A DNA stretch of 5,614 nucleotides, from the NCBI GenBank assembly GCA_023128635.1, contig JAGMDP010000251.1, forward strand, positions 1 to 5,614. Direction: 5' to 3'. A program made the translations under genes and the position numbers. Of this stretch, positions 1 through 5,614 are shown in pieces. The first letter of the stretch is position 1; each line of letters begins with the position of its first letter. Source of the stretch: Candidatus Heimdallarchaeota archaeon (GTDB lineage Archaea > Asgardarchaeota > Heimdallarchaeia > JABLTI01). The notes beneath the pieces were generated by a model. That model saw only the letters and a program-made list of their open reading frames with translations, was not told the origin of the DNA and searched no databases.

Positions 1-1
1 T

Positions 2-628
2 TATACTGCACAAGTTTATCCGGAAAAACAAAGTGGGATATCTTCTTTAAGCGGATTAAGATTACGAAGCTATATACCAATAACAATTGAAAATAATACT
101 TTGCTCGAAAAAGGCACATGCGACCTTGAGATTACTTTGCAAATTATAGGGGAAATAAGTGTTTCACTTACCTTCTTCGATTCTAGTGATACTACTCATC
201 CATTTGATAAAAACGAAACATCAGAAAATACCCTTGATGCCGAAACCCAATTCTCTCCTACAATTGGTTCGAATTTTTATTCAATAGAATTCGTAATTTA
301 TAGTAATAATTTGTGGGGATCAGATTTCAACGTAACAATAACCAGTTGTATCCTTGATTTTTCTGAATCAGAAAGTGGTTTTGGTTTTAGTGATTTAGAA
401 ATTCCTTTCTTTCAATGGCCATCCATTCCTATTGTGGGAGTAATTATTCTTTTTCTTTGGATAATGCCCTATTCTATTTTGAAATATCGTGAATGGAAAA
501 AACTTCCAGGAGAGGTTGACATCAATATTCTTGATGATGAAGATATTAACATTCTAGATCCAGAAGGTTTGACGGCGGGAGATGACGATGATGACATCGA
601 AGATACGTTTGATTTTGAGGATGATTAG
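2..628 (+). CDS. Single-pass membrane protein with exported beta-rich region and acidic cytoplasmic tail (5' partial)
   Basis: The frame is open from base 2 of the window, so the gene starts upstream; the TTG at 101 is only an internal leucine codon with no reason to be the start. About 208 residues are visible. The first two thirds is polar and beta-strand-like, with three N-glycosylation sequons (NNT near 92-100, NET near 210, NVT near 330) and two cysteines (codons 119-121 and 347-349) that could form a disulfide. One hydrophobic helix follows (about 419-478), then a short basic stretch (KYREWKK) and a strongly acidic tail rich in Asp/Glu. By the positive-inside rule the N-terminal part is outside and the tail is cytoplasmic. 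No family is recognised. It may be a surface sensor or receptor, or the membrane anchor of a complex with the proteins encoded downstream. Its stop codon lies 2 nt before the next start, which supports co-transcription. Confidence 0.8.
   Translation, partial: YTAQVYPEKQSGISSLSGLRLRSYIPITIENNTLLEKGTCDLEITLQIIGEISVSLTFFDSSDTTHPFDKNETSENTLDAETQFSPTIGSNFYSIEFVIYSNNLWGSDFNVTITSCILDFSESESGFGFSDLEIPFFQWPSIPIVGVIILFLWIMPYSILKYREWKKLPGEVDINILDDEDINILDPEGLTAGDDDDDIEDTFDFEDD
518..565 (+). repeat. Two tandem 8-residue repeats (DINILDxE) in the acidic tail
   Basis: Codons 518-541 encode DINILDDE and codons 542-565 encode DINILDPE. The two copies share seven of eight residues but differ at several synonymous positions (gac/gat, atc/att, aat/aac, ctt/cta). 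The protein sequence therefore appears to be what is kept, rather than this being a recent DNA duplication. The tail continues with a run of five Asp. A short linear motif used for docking a cytoplasmic partner is a possible role; this is inference. Confidence 0.6.
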
Positions 629-630
629 AT

Positions 631-1425
631 ATGAGTAATGAACAAACAACTGTAATAGAAAACACAAATCCTTCAACAGAAATTAGCAGTAGCTTGTCAA
701 ATAATAAATTAAAAGCTAAACTAGGAGAAGCAATTGCACAGTTAAAACCAACGATATTTAATTCCGTTATTACATTTATCGTATTTGTTATTGTATTAGC
801 GATAACAAAGCTCCTTGGAATAACTATAGGTGTTACTCTTGGAACTTATATTCTTGCTTCATTATTATTGCAACCGTTTTTTGAGAAAAGATTAGGTAAG
901 AAGTTAACTGGCTTTGGTTTCGGGAAAGCTAAAAATAAAATTTCACTAATTGGTAGCAATAATCAATCTATAATATTATTCACAAAGAAAAATTTCCTTA
1001 TTGGAATTTCTCTGTTAAGAGTAGAGTGGATCACAAATTTTGTCAATCTTGGTTCAATTTGGGATTTCTTACAAGAAGAGGGAATACAAATACAGGATTG
1101 TCGTGAAGGATGCTTTTTTGTTATCCGAAAAATGACTGACGCAAAGAAATCAGGTGATTTACAAGAACAAGCTACGAAACTCGTTAAGGAAATAGAAAGA
1201 ACAATCCTCTTAATGAAGAAGAAGTTCGATATAGATTTCGAAAATTTGAATTTACATCTTGTGAAAGGTCAAGAAAGAATCCTCTTGATATTGAACATTG
1301 GGTTAGAACCAGAGAGATTTGATGCTTTTCCAGATATTTCTGAAGAGGAAATTGATTATATCAAAAACTCAACTCTGGAAAAACAAGAAGAATCAATGGA
1401 GGAAAGACAGCCTCTTAGGGCTTAA
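631..1425 (+). CDS. Two-helix membrane protein with soluble cytoplasmic alpha/beta domain, unknown family
   Basis: This is a 264-residue protein that I cannot assign to a named family. The N-terminal 40 residues are polar. Two hydrophobic helices follow, at about 42-59 and 61-84, so both termini are probably on the same, cytoplasmic side. A basic linker (about 85-103) leads to a soluble domain at about 104-230 with alternating predicted strands and helices, including a strand pair around IQIQDCREGCFFVIRK (152-167), a long charged helix (about 176-199), and a closing strand ending in ILLILNIGLEP (217-227). The C-terminus is Glu-rich and probably disordered. The ATG is 2 nt after the preceding stop, with GAGG at 617-620 as a plausible ribosome binding site 10 nt upstream. 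The domain could be a scaffold linking the membrane proteins to a cytoplasmic ATPase; that is inference from context. No catalytic motif is apparent. Confidence 0.85.
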   Translation: MSNEQTTVIENTNPSTEISSSLSNNKLKAKLGEAIAQLKPTIFNSVITFIVFVIVLAITKLLGITIGVTLGTYILASLLLQPFFEKRLGKKLTGFGFGKAKNKISLIGSNNQSIILFTKKNFLIGISLLRVEWITNFVNLGSIWDFLQEEGIQIQDCREGCFFVIRKMTDAKKSGDLQEQATKLVKEIERTILLMKKKFDIDFENLNLHLVKGQERILLILNIGLEPERFDAFPDISEEEIDYIKNSTLEKQEESMEERQPLRA

Positions 1426-1434
1426 TAAAAAACT

Positions 1435-1441
1435 AAAGGTG
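1435..1441 (+). promoter_or_regulatory. Ribosome binding site for the multi-pass membrane protein gene
   Basis: AAAGGTG lies 7 nt upstream of the ATG at 1449, a good match to an archaeal Shine-Dalgarno sequence. It sits in the 23-nt gap after the previous stop. This supports the start at 1449 and independent ribosome loading within the operon. Confidence 0.6.
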
Positions 1442-1448
1442 TTAAAGT

Positions 1449-2120
1449 ATGGTTGTAATATTTAATCTAGAAGTATTGTATAAATCAATAGAACTAATAC
1501 TATTATTTTGGTTGCTTGGATTACTCTTTAAGTGGGTGCTAACATTCATTTTCGGAGAGAAAGGTGCTCGAGTCATTGGCTTCCTAGGATACACAGTTAA
1601 TTTCTACCTGAAGAAATTTGTTTTGTCAAAGATCTTTAAGATTGAAGTTCATGAATGTGATCCGTTTAGATTGAAATTCACCTACGAAGAAACAAATCGC
1701 TGGGATATTTTGTTTACCTCATTAGTTCTTGTTCCAATGGGACTTGGTTTGTTGTTGGGATCACTAATAGGTGCTGTTGGGTTAATGCTTGAAAGTAACC
1801 TTGTCTTATTGTCCTCTTTTCTCTACATCTTTGGCTTCTTGATTGCCGTTAATTCTGTCCCTTCATTTCAAGATATTAAGGAATTAAGTAGTTGTTCTGT
1901 ACGATCAATTGTAATTTGGTTTGTAATTGCAACTGTTCTCTGTGCTATTCTTGCTTCAGTACTAGTTCCTTTCTTAAATTCATTAGGAGTAATTATTGCA
2001 GTTTTAACGGGAATAATAACTACAACACTACTCACATTTTTCATTCCAGGATTATCTAATAAAATGTCTTCCGAGAAAAGTACTTCATTAATTGGTGGAA
2101 CAGTGGATTTAGATGGATAA
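1449..2120 (+). CDS. Multi-pass membrane protein, possible inactive relative of M50-like membrane metalloproteases
   Basis: The protein has 223 residues and about five hydrophobic segments (near 13-34, 86-113, 117-135, 151-176 and 180-199), followed by a short polar C-terminus. Two features recall membrane-embedded zinc proteases. First, a region near 46-70 (FLGYTVNFYLKK, then KIEVHECDPF) sits where such proteins place their V-HExxH helix and following strand. Second, NSVPSFQD at 135-142 resembles the N-x-x-P-...-D motif that supplies the third metal ligand. No HExxH is present; the aligned positions would read N-F-Y-L-K, so metal-dependent catalysis is not expected. This relationship is a judgement by eye and may be wrong; a generic multi-pass membrane protein is the alternative. 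The ATG has a good ribosome binding site, and the 3' end overlaps the next start by 8 nt, implying translational coupling to the RecA-like ATPase. Confidence 0.8.
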   Translation: MVVIFNLEVLYKSIELILLFWLLGLLFKWVLTFIFGEKGARVIGFLGYTVNFYLKKFVLSKIFKIEVHECDPFRLKFTYEETNRWDILFTSLVLVPMGLGLLLGSLIGAVGLMLESNLVLLSSFLYIFGFLIAVNSVPSFQDIKELSSCSVRSIVIWFVIATVLCAILASVLVPFLNSLGVIIAVLTGIITTTLLTFFIPGLSNKMSSEKSTSLIGGTVDLDG

Positions 2121-2799
2121 TGGAAATTTAATTTCTGTAAGAGAATCAAGTACAGAATTTCTTAGCAAAGGAAAAATATTGCATTTATATGGTCCCCCAA
2201 AAAGTGGAAAATCTACTCTTTCAGCAACGATAGCTTTTGAACTAGCTAAGCATGATTTACAAGTGAGTATTATCTCAACAGAACGCCCCATCGAAATCCG
2301 AATGCAATCTATGATTGAAGCTGAAGGTGGATATACTCGAGAATTATTGGAAACAATATCAACATCTGATATTTTTACTTTCGATGATTTAATTCAAACA
2401 CTTATTCATGATTTACCTACAATAGAGTTAGAAATGGATGTGCTAATTGTTGATTCACTCACATCATCTTATCGACCACATGCTGATCCCATAAGTTTGA
2501 CATTATTAAGAAAAGCTCTCTCAACTCTACAATCACTTGCTATTAACAGAAATATTGCTGTTATGTATACAAATCAGGTAGCATCAACAATGACTACAAA
2601 TAATGATTTTCGACCCGTAGCTTCTGCATCAACAAGGAGTTACAGTGACATTACTACAAGACTTACTCGAAGAAGTAATGAAAGCACGGAAATTACTTTT
2701 GAAGACTTAAATGGAGAAGAATTGGAAGTTTTGGAACCCTTTACTATCACAGCATTAGGCATCGAAGAATTCGAACAATTATTTCAAGTGCTCGAGTAA
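2113..2799 (+). CDS. RecA-superfamily ATPase, RadB-like
   Basis: This 228-residue, single-domain P-loop ATPase has no N-terminal helix-hairpin-helix domain, as in RadB or FlaH/KaiC-like proteins and unlike RadA. Visible motifs are Walker A GPPKSGKST (27-35), a STERP segment with Glu57 at the place of the RadA/RadB catalytic glutamate, Walker B MDVLIVDSLTS (108-118), and YTNQVAST (152-159), which matches the TNQV strand before the DNA-binding L2 loop of RadA/RadB. The usual P-x-GG after that loop is replaced by PVASAS (168-173). RadB proteins are known as RadA paralogues with weak ATPase activity that assist recombination. The ATG lies inside the preceding gene (8-nt overlap), with GGTGG at 2094-2098 as a somewhat distant ribosome binding site. 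The coupling to membrane-protein genes leaves open a non-repair role, such as energising or regulating a membrane complex. Family membership is certain; the exact subfamily is not. Confidence 0.88.
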   Translation: MDNGNLISVRESSTEFLSKGKILHLYGPPKSGKSTLSATIAFELAKHDLQVSIISTERPIEIRMQSMIEAEGGYTRELLETISTSDIFTFDDLIQTLIHDLPTIELEMDVLIVDSLTSSYRPHADPISLTLLRKALSTLQSLAINRNIAVMYTNQVASTMTTNNDFRPVASASTRSYSDITTRLTRRSNESTEITFEDLNGEELEVLEPFTITALGIEEFEQLFQVLE

Positions 2800-2805
2800 A
2801 ATCAG

Positions 2806-5181
2806 TTATTGTTCATATTCTTTATTTGAAATATCCGCGAGTTTTCGACTTTTCTTTACCCCTAATCCCTCTATTTTTTTCAATTCATCTTCAGAAGCAT
2901 TAACGATTTTGCGTATGGATCCTAGGTTTTCAAGTAAACGAGTTGCTAATGTTCGATTAATACCTGGATAAGAACTAATGACCTGTATGGCATTTTCATT
3001 GGGATTCCCCATTTTCATCGATTTCCTAATGAGTGGTTTTCTTTTCTTGGTTTTTTGTTCTCTCATAGCAATTCTCTTAATAATTGCTGCAGACTCTTCT
3101 GAGTTTTGTGTCTGTATTATCGATACCCCAAAATCAATTACAAATGAAGAGAGAGCTCCGGCTATTGCTTCAGGATGAATTCCACCTGAAGGAAACCCTT
3201 CAATAAGTAAAATTGGGATCTGATAAGCATTAGTCAAAGAGCCAAGTTGTTCGAATAACCTCCCATCTATGATTGATGAGAGAAGGTCCTCACCCTTCTT
3301 GTATTCTAACGCAACGCGATCACTTAAGATATAATCACCACAATCCACTTGCCTAAAATCTAAATCGATACCTTCCTTCTTCAAATAAAATAAAATCTTA
3401 CTATTCCTCTCTCGGCTATCCACAATAATTCTAACACTATCTTTAGAGTTGTTTTTACTAGCTTCTTTTTCGACTTCTTCTTCTTCCCATCTCTTCACAT
3501 CATTTAGAGCAAGTTTGAAGGAAGTCAATTTCTCAGGCATTTCTGTAGGTTGCTCTTGTTCATGATTGCTGTCAACAATTTCAGATTCAATTTCCTCAGT
3601 CTTTTCCTCTTTTATTGGAGCAAAAGCTCTGGAATCAGCAGCTGGTTCCTTTCCTAATTCTTCCTTTAACCAGCCAATGTCTTGTAGTAATTTATTCATA
3701 TTTCTCTCTCGAGCATTTGAAATAAAATGAGCAGCAGTATCAGCAGTATGGTGAGTGGTTAGAATTACAACTCTCCCTTTCTTCTTTCTTCCAGTTCTGC
3801 CTGATCTTTGGATCTTACGAATAGCACTAGCGGTTCCATCATAAAAAATGACTAAATTGCATTCTTCAACATCTAAACCTTCTTCTAAAACACTAGTTGA
3901 AACTAATACTGGAAATTCATCTCGTCTAAAAGCACTTAGTAAAGCTATTTGCTTCTTCTGACTTAAACCACCTTTTTGCCCTCGACCTTGCCCCACAAAA
4001 GGTTTAGCTTTAAATCCTCGTTCATCTAAAGCCTTACTTATTGCATAACACGTTGCTCTCAAATTGCAAAATATAAGCACTCTAGAATTAATTAAATCAA
4101 CTTTATCAAGTATCTCGAGTAAATAGAGAAGTTTAGGATGAATAACTCCTTGTTCTTTTAACTGTTCAATCTTCTCAACCATCTCACTGAATTCTGAAAC
4201 CTTGAATAACCCTTTGATGCTTTTACTGTTTTTCTCCCGCCAATTATTGATAAGAACACTAGCACTCGGAATACCTTGACTCTCAAGAGTCTCTCGAAGA
4301 ATTTGAATGTAAATAAGACGATTACAAGCCATCATTTCAAGATAATTGGCTCTAAAATTTTTGGAAAGTTCCTTCTTTATTCTAAGCAATTCTCCTTTGT
4401 ATAAATATTGAAATTTCTTCTCCGTTAATCCTTTCGTACGCAAGAAACTGACTTCTCTTTCACCAAGTACATTTAATGTAAAAAGAATCTCCTCAAATTC
4501 TAAGGGGAGAGGAATTTCGATTCGCTCCATATCAACATCGTGGATGTACTTTCTCACTTCGGGGTCATTTTTGGGTCGACTTTCTATAGCTTCAATGAAT
4601 AAATTCTGACAGATTTCAAGGATATCTTCTTTATTTGTCCCAGGTGATGCAGTGAGGGCAATTATCCGAGTATCTGGATTCTTATCATGAATAATATCTG
4701 CTATGTGAACATAATCATATTCTCCTCTTGCACGATGAGCTTCATCGAAATAAACTAACTTACATTTAGCAGGATTAAGATGCCCATGAATAATGTCATT
4801 TCTCACAGTTTGTGGGGTAGCAATAATAACTGTAGCATTTTGAATCATCAATTTTCTATTTTGAGGAGATATTGCACCAGAAAGCTCTACGATTTTTTCA
4901 GCAGGTATATTGAGAAATGTTCTGAAGGATTTAACGTGTTGATTAATGAGGGGTTTTGTAGGTGCCAATATTAGAATAAATTCTCCTTCACCTATGAAAT
5001 ATTGCTTTTGAAGAAGATAGGCAATATGAAGAATTGAAATAATTGTTTTTCCAGTTCCTGTGGGTAAAACAACAAGAGTATTCTTGGTAATGCAAGTGTT
5101 AAGAATAGTTTGCTGAAAAAGTCTAGGTTCAATACCTTTTCGCAAATAGGGATGTTGTATAATCTCTTCTGCTGATGTCAC
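2806..5181 (-). CDS. hef: Hef: SF2 helicase fused to XPF-family nuclease (FANCM/XPF type)
   Basis: The 791-residue product has the full archaeal Hef architecture, and its length fits the family. The helicase shows PTGTGKT (40-46), APTKPL (73-78), DEAH (146-149), TAS (177-179), a helical insert typical of Hef/FANCM (about 195-345), STSVLEEGLDV (428-438) and QRSGRTGR (458-465). A charged linker (about 507-582) joins it to an XPF nuclease with VDSRE (587-591), GDYILS (615-620), the signature E-Y-K-x-x-x-D (626-632) and IDGRLFEQ (638-645). Two helix-hairpin-helix motifs end the protein (about 732-785). Hef remodels and cleaves fork- and flap-shaped DNA at stalled replication forks. The nuclease signature is normally ERKxxxD; here the Arg is Tyr627, while Glu626, Lys628 and Asp632 remain. 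The GTG start at 5181 immediately follows an in-frame TAA and has a good ribosome binding site. The early IIQHPYLRKGIEPRLFQQ segment resembles the known Hef N-terminus, so this start is well supported. Confidence 0.97.
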   Translation of the reverse strand: MTSAEEIIQHPYLRKGIEPRLFQQTILNTCITKNTLVVLPTGTGKTIISILHIAYLLQKQYFIGEGEFILILAPTKPLINQHVKSFRTFLNIPAEKIVELSGAISPQNRKLMIQNATVIIATPQTVRNDIIHGHLNPAKCKLVYFDEAHRARGEYDYVHIADIIHDKNPDTRIIALTASPGTNKEDILEICQNLFIEAIESRPKNDPEVRKYIHDVDMERIEIPLPLEFEEILFTLNVLGEREVSFLRTKGLTEKKFQYLYKGELLRIKKELSKNFRANYLEMMACNRLIYIQILRETLESQGIPSASVLINNWREKNSKSIKGLFKVSEFSEMVEKIEQLKEQGVIHPKLLYLLEILDKVDLINSRVLIFCNLRATCYAISKALDERGFKAKPFVGQGRGQKGGLSQKKQIALLSAFRRDEFPVLVSTSVLEEGLDVEECNLVIFYDGTASAIRKIQRSGRTGRKKKGRVVILTTHHTADTAAHFISNARERNMNKLLQDIGWLKEELGKEPAADSRAFAPIKEEKTEEIESEIVDSNHEQEQPTEMPEKLTSFKLALNDVKRWEEEEVEKEASKNNSKDSVRIIVDSRERNSKILFYLKKEGIDLDFRQVDCGDYILSDRVALEYKKGEDLLSSIIDGRLFEQLGSLTNAYQIPILLIEGFPSGGIHPEAIAGALSSFVIDFGVSIIQTQNSEESAAIIKRIAMREQKTKKRKPLIRKSMKMGNPNENAIQVISSYPGINRTLATRLLENLGSIRKIVNASEDELKKIEGLGVKKSRKLADISNKEYEQ
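2874..2880 (+). terminator. Candidate oligo-T terminator for the plus-strand operon
   Basis: A run of seven T follows a pyrimidine-rich stretch about 75 nt past the operon's last stop. Archaeal RNA polymerase commonly terminates at oligo-T tracts without a hairpin. The tract lies inside the 3' end of the convergent hef gene, so the transcript would carry an antisense tail to hef. The same bases also simply encode Lys-Lys-Ile of Hef, so this is tentative. Confidence 0.3.
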
Positions 5182-5187
5182 TTATTT

Positions 5188-5193
5188 CCTCTC
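5188..5193 (-). promoter_or_regulatory. Ribosome binding site for hef
   Basis: On the minus strand GAGAGG ends 6 nt before the GTG at 5181. Together with the in-frame TAA directly before that codon, it fixes GTG as the hef start rather than any upstream codon. Confidence 0.65.
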
Positions 5194-5232
5194 AAGAAAG
5201 TCTTTCCTTACAATAGAATACTCCGTAATAAT

Positions 5233-5241
5233 GTATTAAAA
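5233..5241 (-). promoter_or_regulatory. Candidate TATA box for hef
   Basis: The minus strand reads TTTTAATAC here. With usual archaeal spacing of about 25 nt, transcription would begin near 5211, leaving a leader of about 30 nt that includes the GAGAGG ribosome binding site. AT-rich DNA makes chance matches common. Confidence 0.35.
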
Positions 5242-5285
5242 CAGCTAAATTTCAACTCGAGAGGATAATTTTTCCCATTTAGCTA

Positions 5286-5295
5286 CTTTTAAACA
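5286..5295 (+). promoter_or_regulatory. Candidate TATA box for the right-edge plus-strand gene
   Basis: CTTTTAAACA is TATA-like and would place the transcription start near 5316-5318. That gives a leader of about 54 nt to the ATG at 5371 but a very short one to the alternative TTG at 5329. This is based only on sequence resemblance in AT-rich DNA. Confidence 0.3.
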
Positions 5296-5315
5296 ATTTT
5301 TACAGAGAACTCTTT

Positions 5316-5320
5316 GAGGT
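5316..5320 (+). promoter_or_regulatory. Possible ribosome binding site for a TTG start at 5329
   Basis: GAGGT precedes an in-frame TTG at 5329 by 8 nt. If used, this start adds 14 polar, Ser/Asn-rich residues before the methionine at 5371. No comparably good Shine-Dalgarno motif is seen directly upstream of that ATG. The candidate TATA box at 5286-5295 fits the ATG better, so the two signals conflict. Confidence 0.3.
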
Positions 5321-5370
5321 AGGACTACTTGATAGACCAGTCATCAACAAATAGTAGTGTAAATAACGTT

Positions 5371-5614
5371 ATGGATTTTGAGATATATAAAAATAAGAAA
5401 TCGAAAATGCATGAATCCATTCTAATTCAACATTATCCGGATCAAGGTTTTTACATTGCACATGTGTATGCAATAATGATTGTTGACGATAAGCAAGATA
5501 ATTACTCTACCCAAATTATCGATTTAAGAAGACGTTCTAAGAGAGAACAAAGAACTCCTTTAAAAATTATCGCGAATCAGAAAAGAGGAAGCCTTTCTGT
5601 CATTAGATATTTTG
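5371..5614 (+). CDS. Unrecognised protein (3' partial)
   Basis: A frame opens with ATG at 5371 and stays open to the window edge for 81 codons; including the upstream part back to 5323 it is stop-free for about 97 codons, unlikely by chance in DNA this AT-rich. The visible N-terminus is charged and soluble, with no signal peptide. It begins MDFEIYKNKKSKMHES, continues through a strand-like segment (FYIAHVYAIMIVDD, about residues 27-40), and then a basic patch (DLRRRSKREQR, about 51-61) that could contact nucleic acid or acidic partners. No family is recognised from this fragment. It is transcribed divergently from hef, so the two may share a control region. The start could be the TTG at 5329 instead. 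Confidence 0.6.
   Translation, partial: MDFEIYKNKKSKMHESILIQHYPDQGFYIAHVYAIMIVDDKQDNYSTQIIDLRRRSKREQRTPLKIIANQKRGSLSVIRYF

Larger units (their letters stand above)
5188..5264. repeat. Imperfect 9-bp inverted repeat flanking the candidate hef promoter
   Basis: CCTCTCAAG (5188-5196) and CTCGAGAGG (5256-5264) are inverted copies matching at 8 of 9 positions, with a 59-nt spacer. The left arm contains the complement of the hef ribosome binding site. It could be a pair of operator half-sites or, if a transcript starts upstream of 5264, a structure hiding the ribosome binding site. About one match of this quality is expected by chance in a region this size, so weight it lightly. Confidence 0.25.

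Noticed and set aside
101..103. TTG as start of the first gene
   Set aside because: The frame is open to the left edge, there is no signal peptide after it, and no ribosome binding site precedes it; it is an internal codon of a truncated gene.
1868..2291. Two minus-strand open frames (1868-2149 and 2109-2291)
   Set aside because: They lie opposite the membrane-protein and RecA-like genes, have no recognisable domains, and mirror coding frames with strong motifs on the plus strand.
2978..3178. Small plus-strand open frame with hydrophobic translation
   Set aside because: It lies opposite the nuclease/HhH part of hef, whose motifs are unmistakable; its hydrophobic look comes from the complement of charged Hef codons.
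3420..3660. Pyrimidine-rich plus-strand tracts that might suggest low-complexity or regulatory DNA
   Set aside because: On the minus strand they encode the Glu/Lys-rich linker between the Hef helicase and nuclease domains.
4278..4291. Perfect 6-bp inverted repeat GACTCT-CA-AGAGTC
   Set aside because: It sits within hef coding sequence, has a 2-nt loop too tight for a good hairpin and no T tract; probably incidental.
4780..4974. Small plus-strand open frame
   Set aside because: It is antisense to the helicase region between the APTKPL motif and DEAH of Hef and has no supporting signals.
1..5614. CRISPR array, tRNA/rRNA genes, insertion sequences or attachment sites
   Set aside because: No regularly spaced repeats, tRNA-like cloverleaf, rRNA-like sequence, transposase motifs or terminal inverted repeats were seen on either strand.

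Overview
The window looks archaeal. The clearest marker is a full-length Hef protein on the minus strand: an SF2 helicase fused to an XPF-type nuclease and tandem helix-hairpin-helix motifs. This architecture is known from Euryarchaeota and related archaea. A single-domain RecA-family ATPase resembling RadB agrees with this. The DNA is visibly AT-rich (roughly one third G+C by eye), with Shine-Dalgarno-like GAGG/GGTG motifs and TATA-like boxes. I lean towards an uncultivated lineage such as Asgard or a deep euryarchaeal group, but nothing here settles the phylum.

Layout. From the left edge to base 2799, four plus-strand genes are packed as an apparent operon. They are (1) the 3' part of a single-pass membrane protein with an exported beta-rich region and a very acidic cytoplasmic tail (2-628); (2) a protein with two membrane helices and a soluble alpha/beta domain (631-1425); (3) a multi-pass membrane protein (1449-2120) whose layout recalls M50-like membrane metalloproteases but which has no HExxH; and (4) a RecA/RadB-like ATPase (2113-2799) that overlaps gene 3 by 8 nt. 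The hef gene (2806-5181, minus) converges on this operon with only 6 nt between the stop codons. A divergent intergenic region of about 150-190 nt follows. It holds candidate promoters in both directions and then the 5' part of an unrecognised plus-strand gene that runs off the right edge.

How the genes may work together. Hef is confidently a branched-DNA and stalled-fork repair enzyme. The RadB-like ATPase could share that theme, as RadA/RadB-family proteins act in homologous recombination. However, its tight coupling to three membrane-protein genes suggests it may instead power or regulate a membrane complex, in the way the RecA-like FlaH ATPase belongs to the archaellum. That membrane-plus-ATPase cassette is the best candidate for an undescribed system here. 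The second most interesting point is an Arg-to-Tyr change in the Hef nuclease signature. No RNA genes, CRISPR arrays or insertion sequences were seen.
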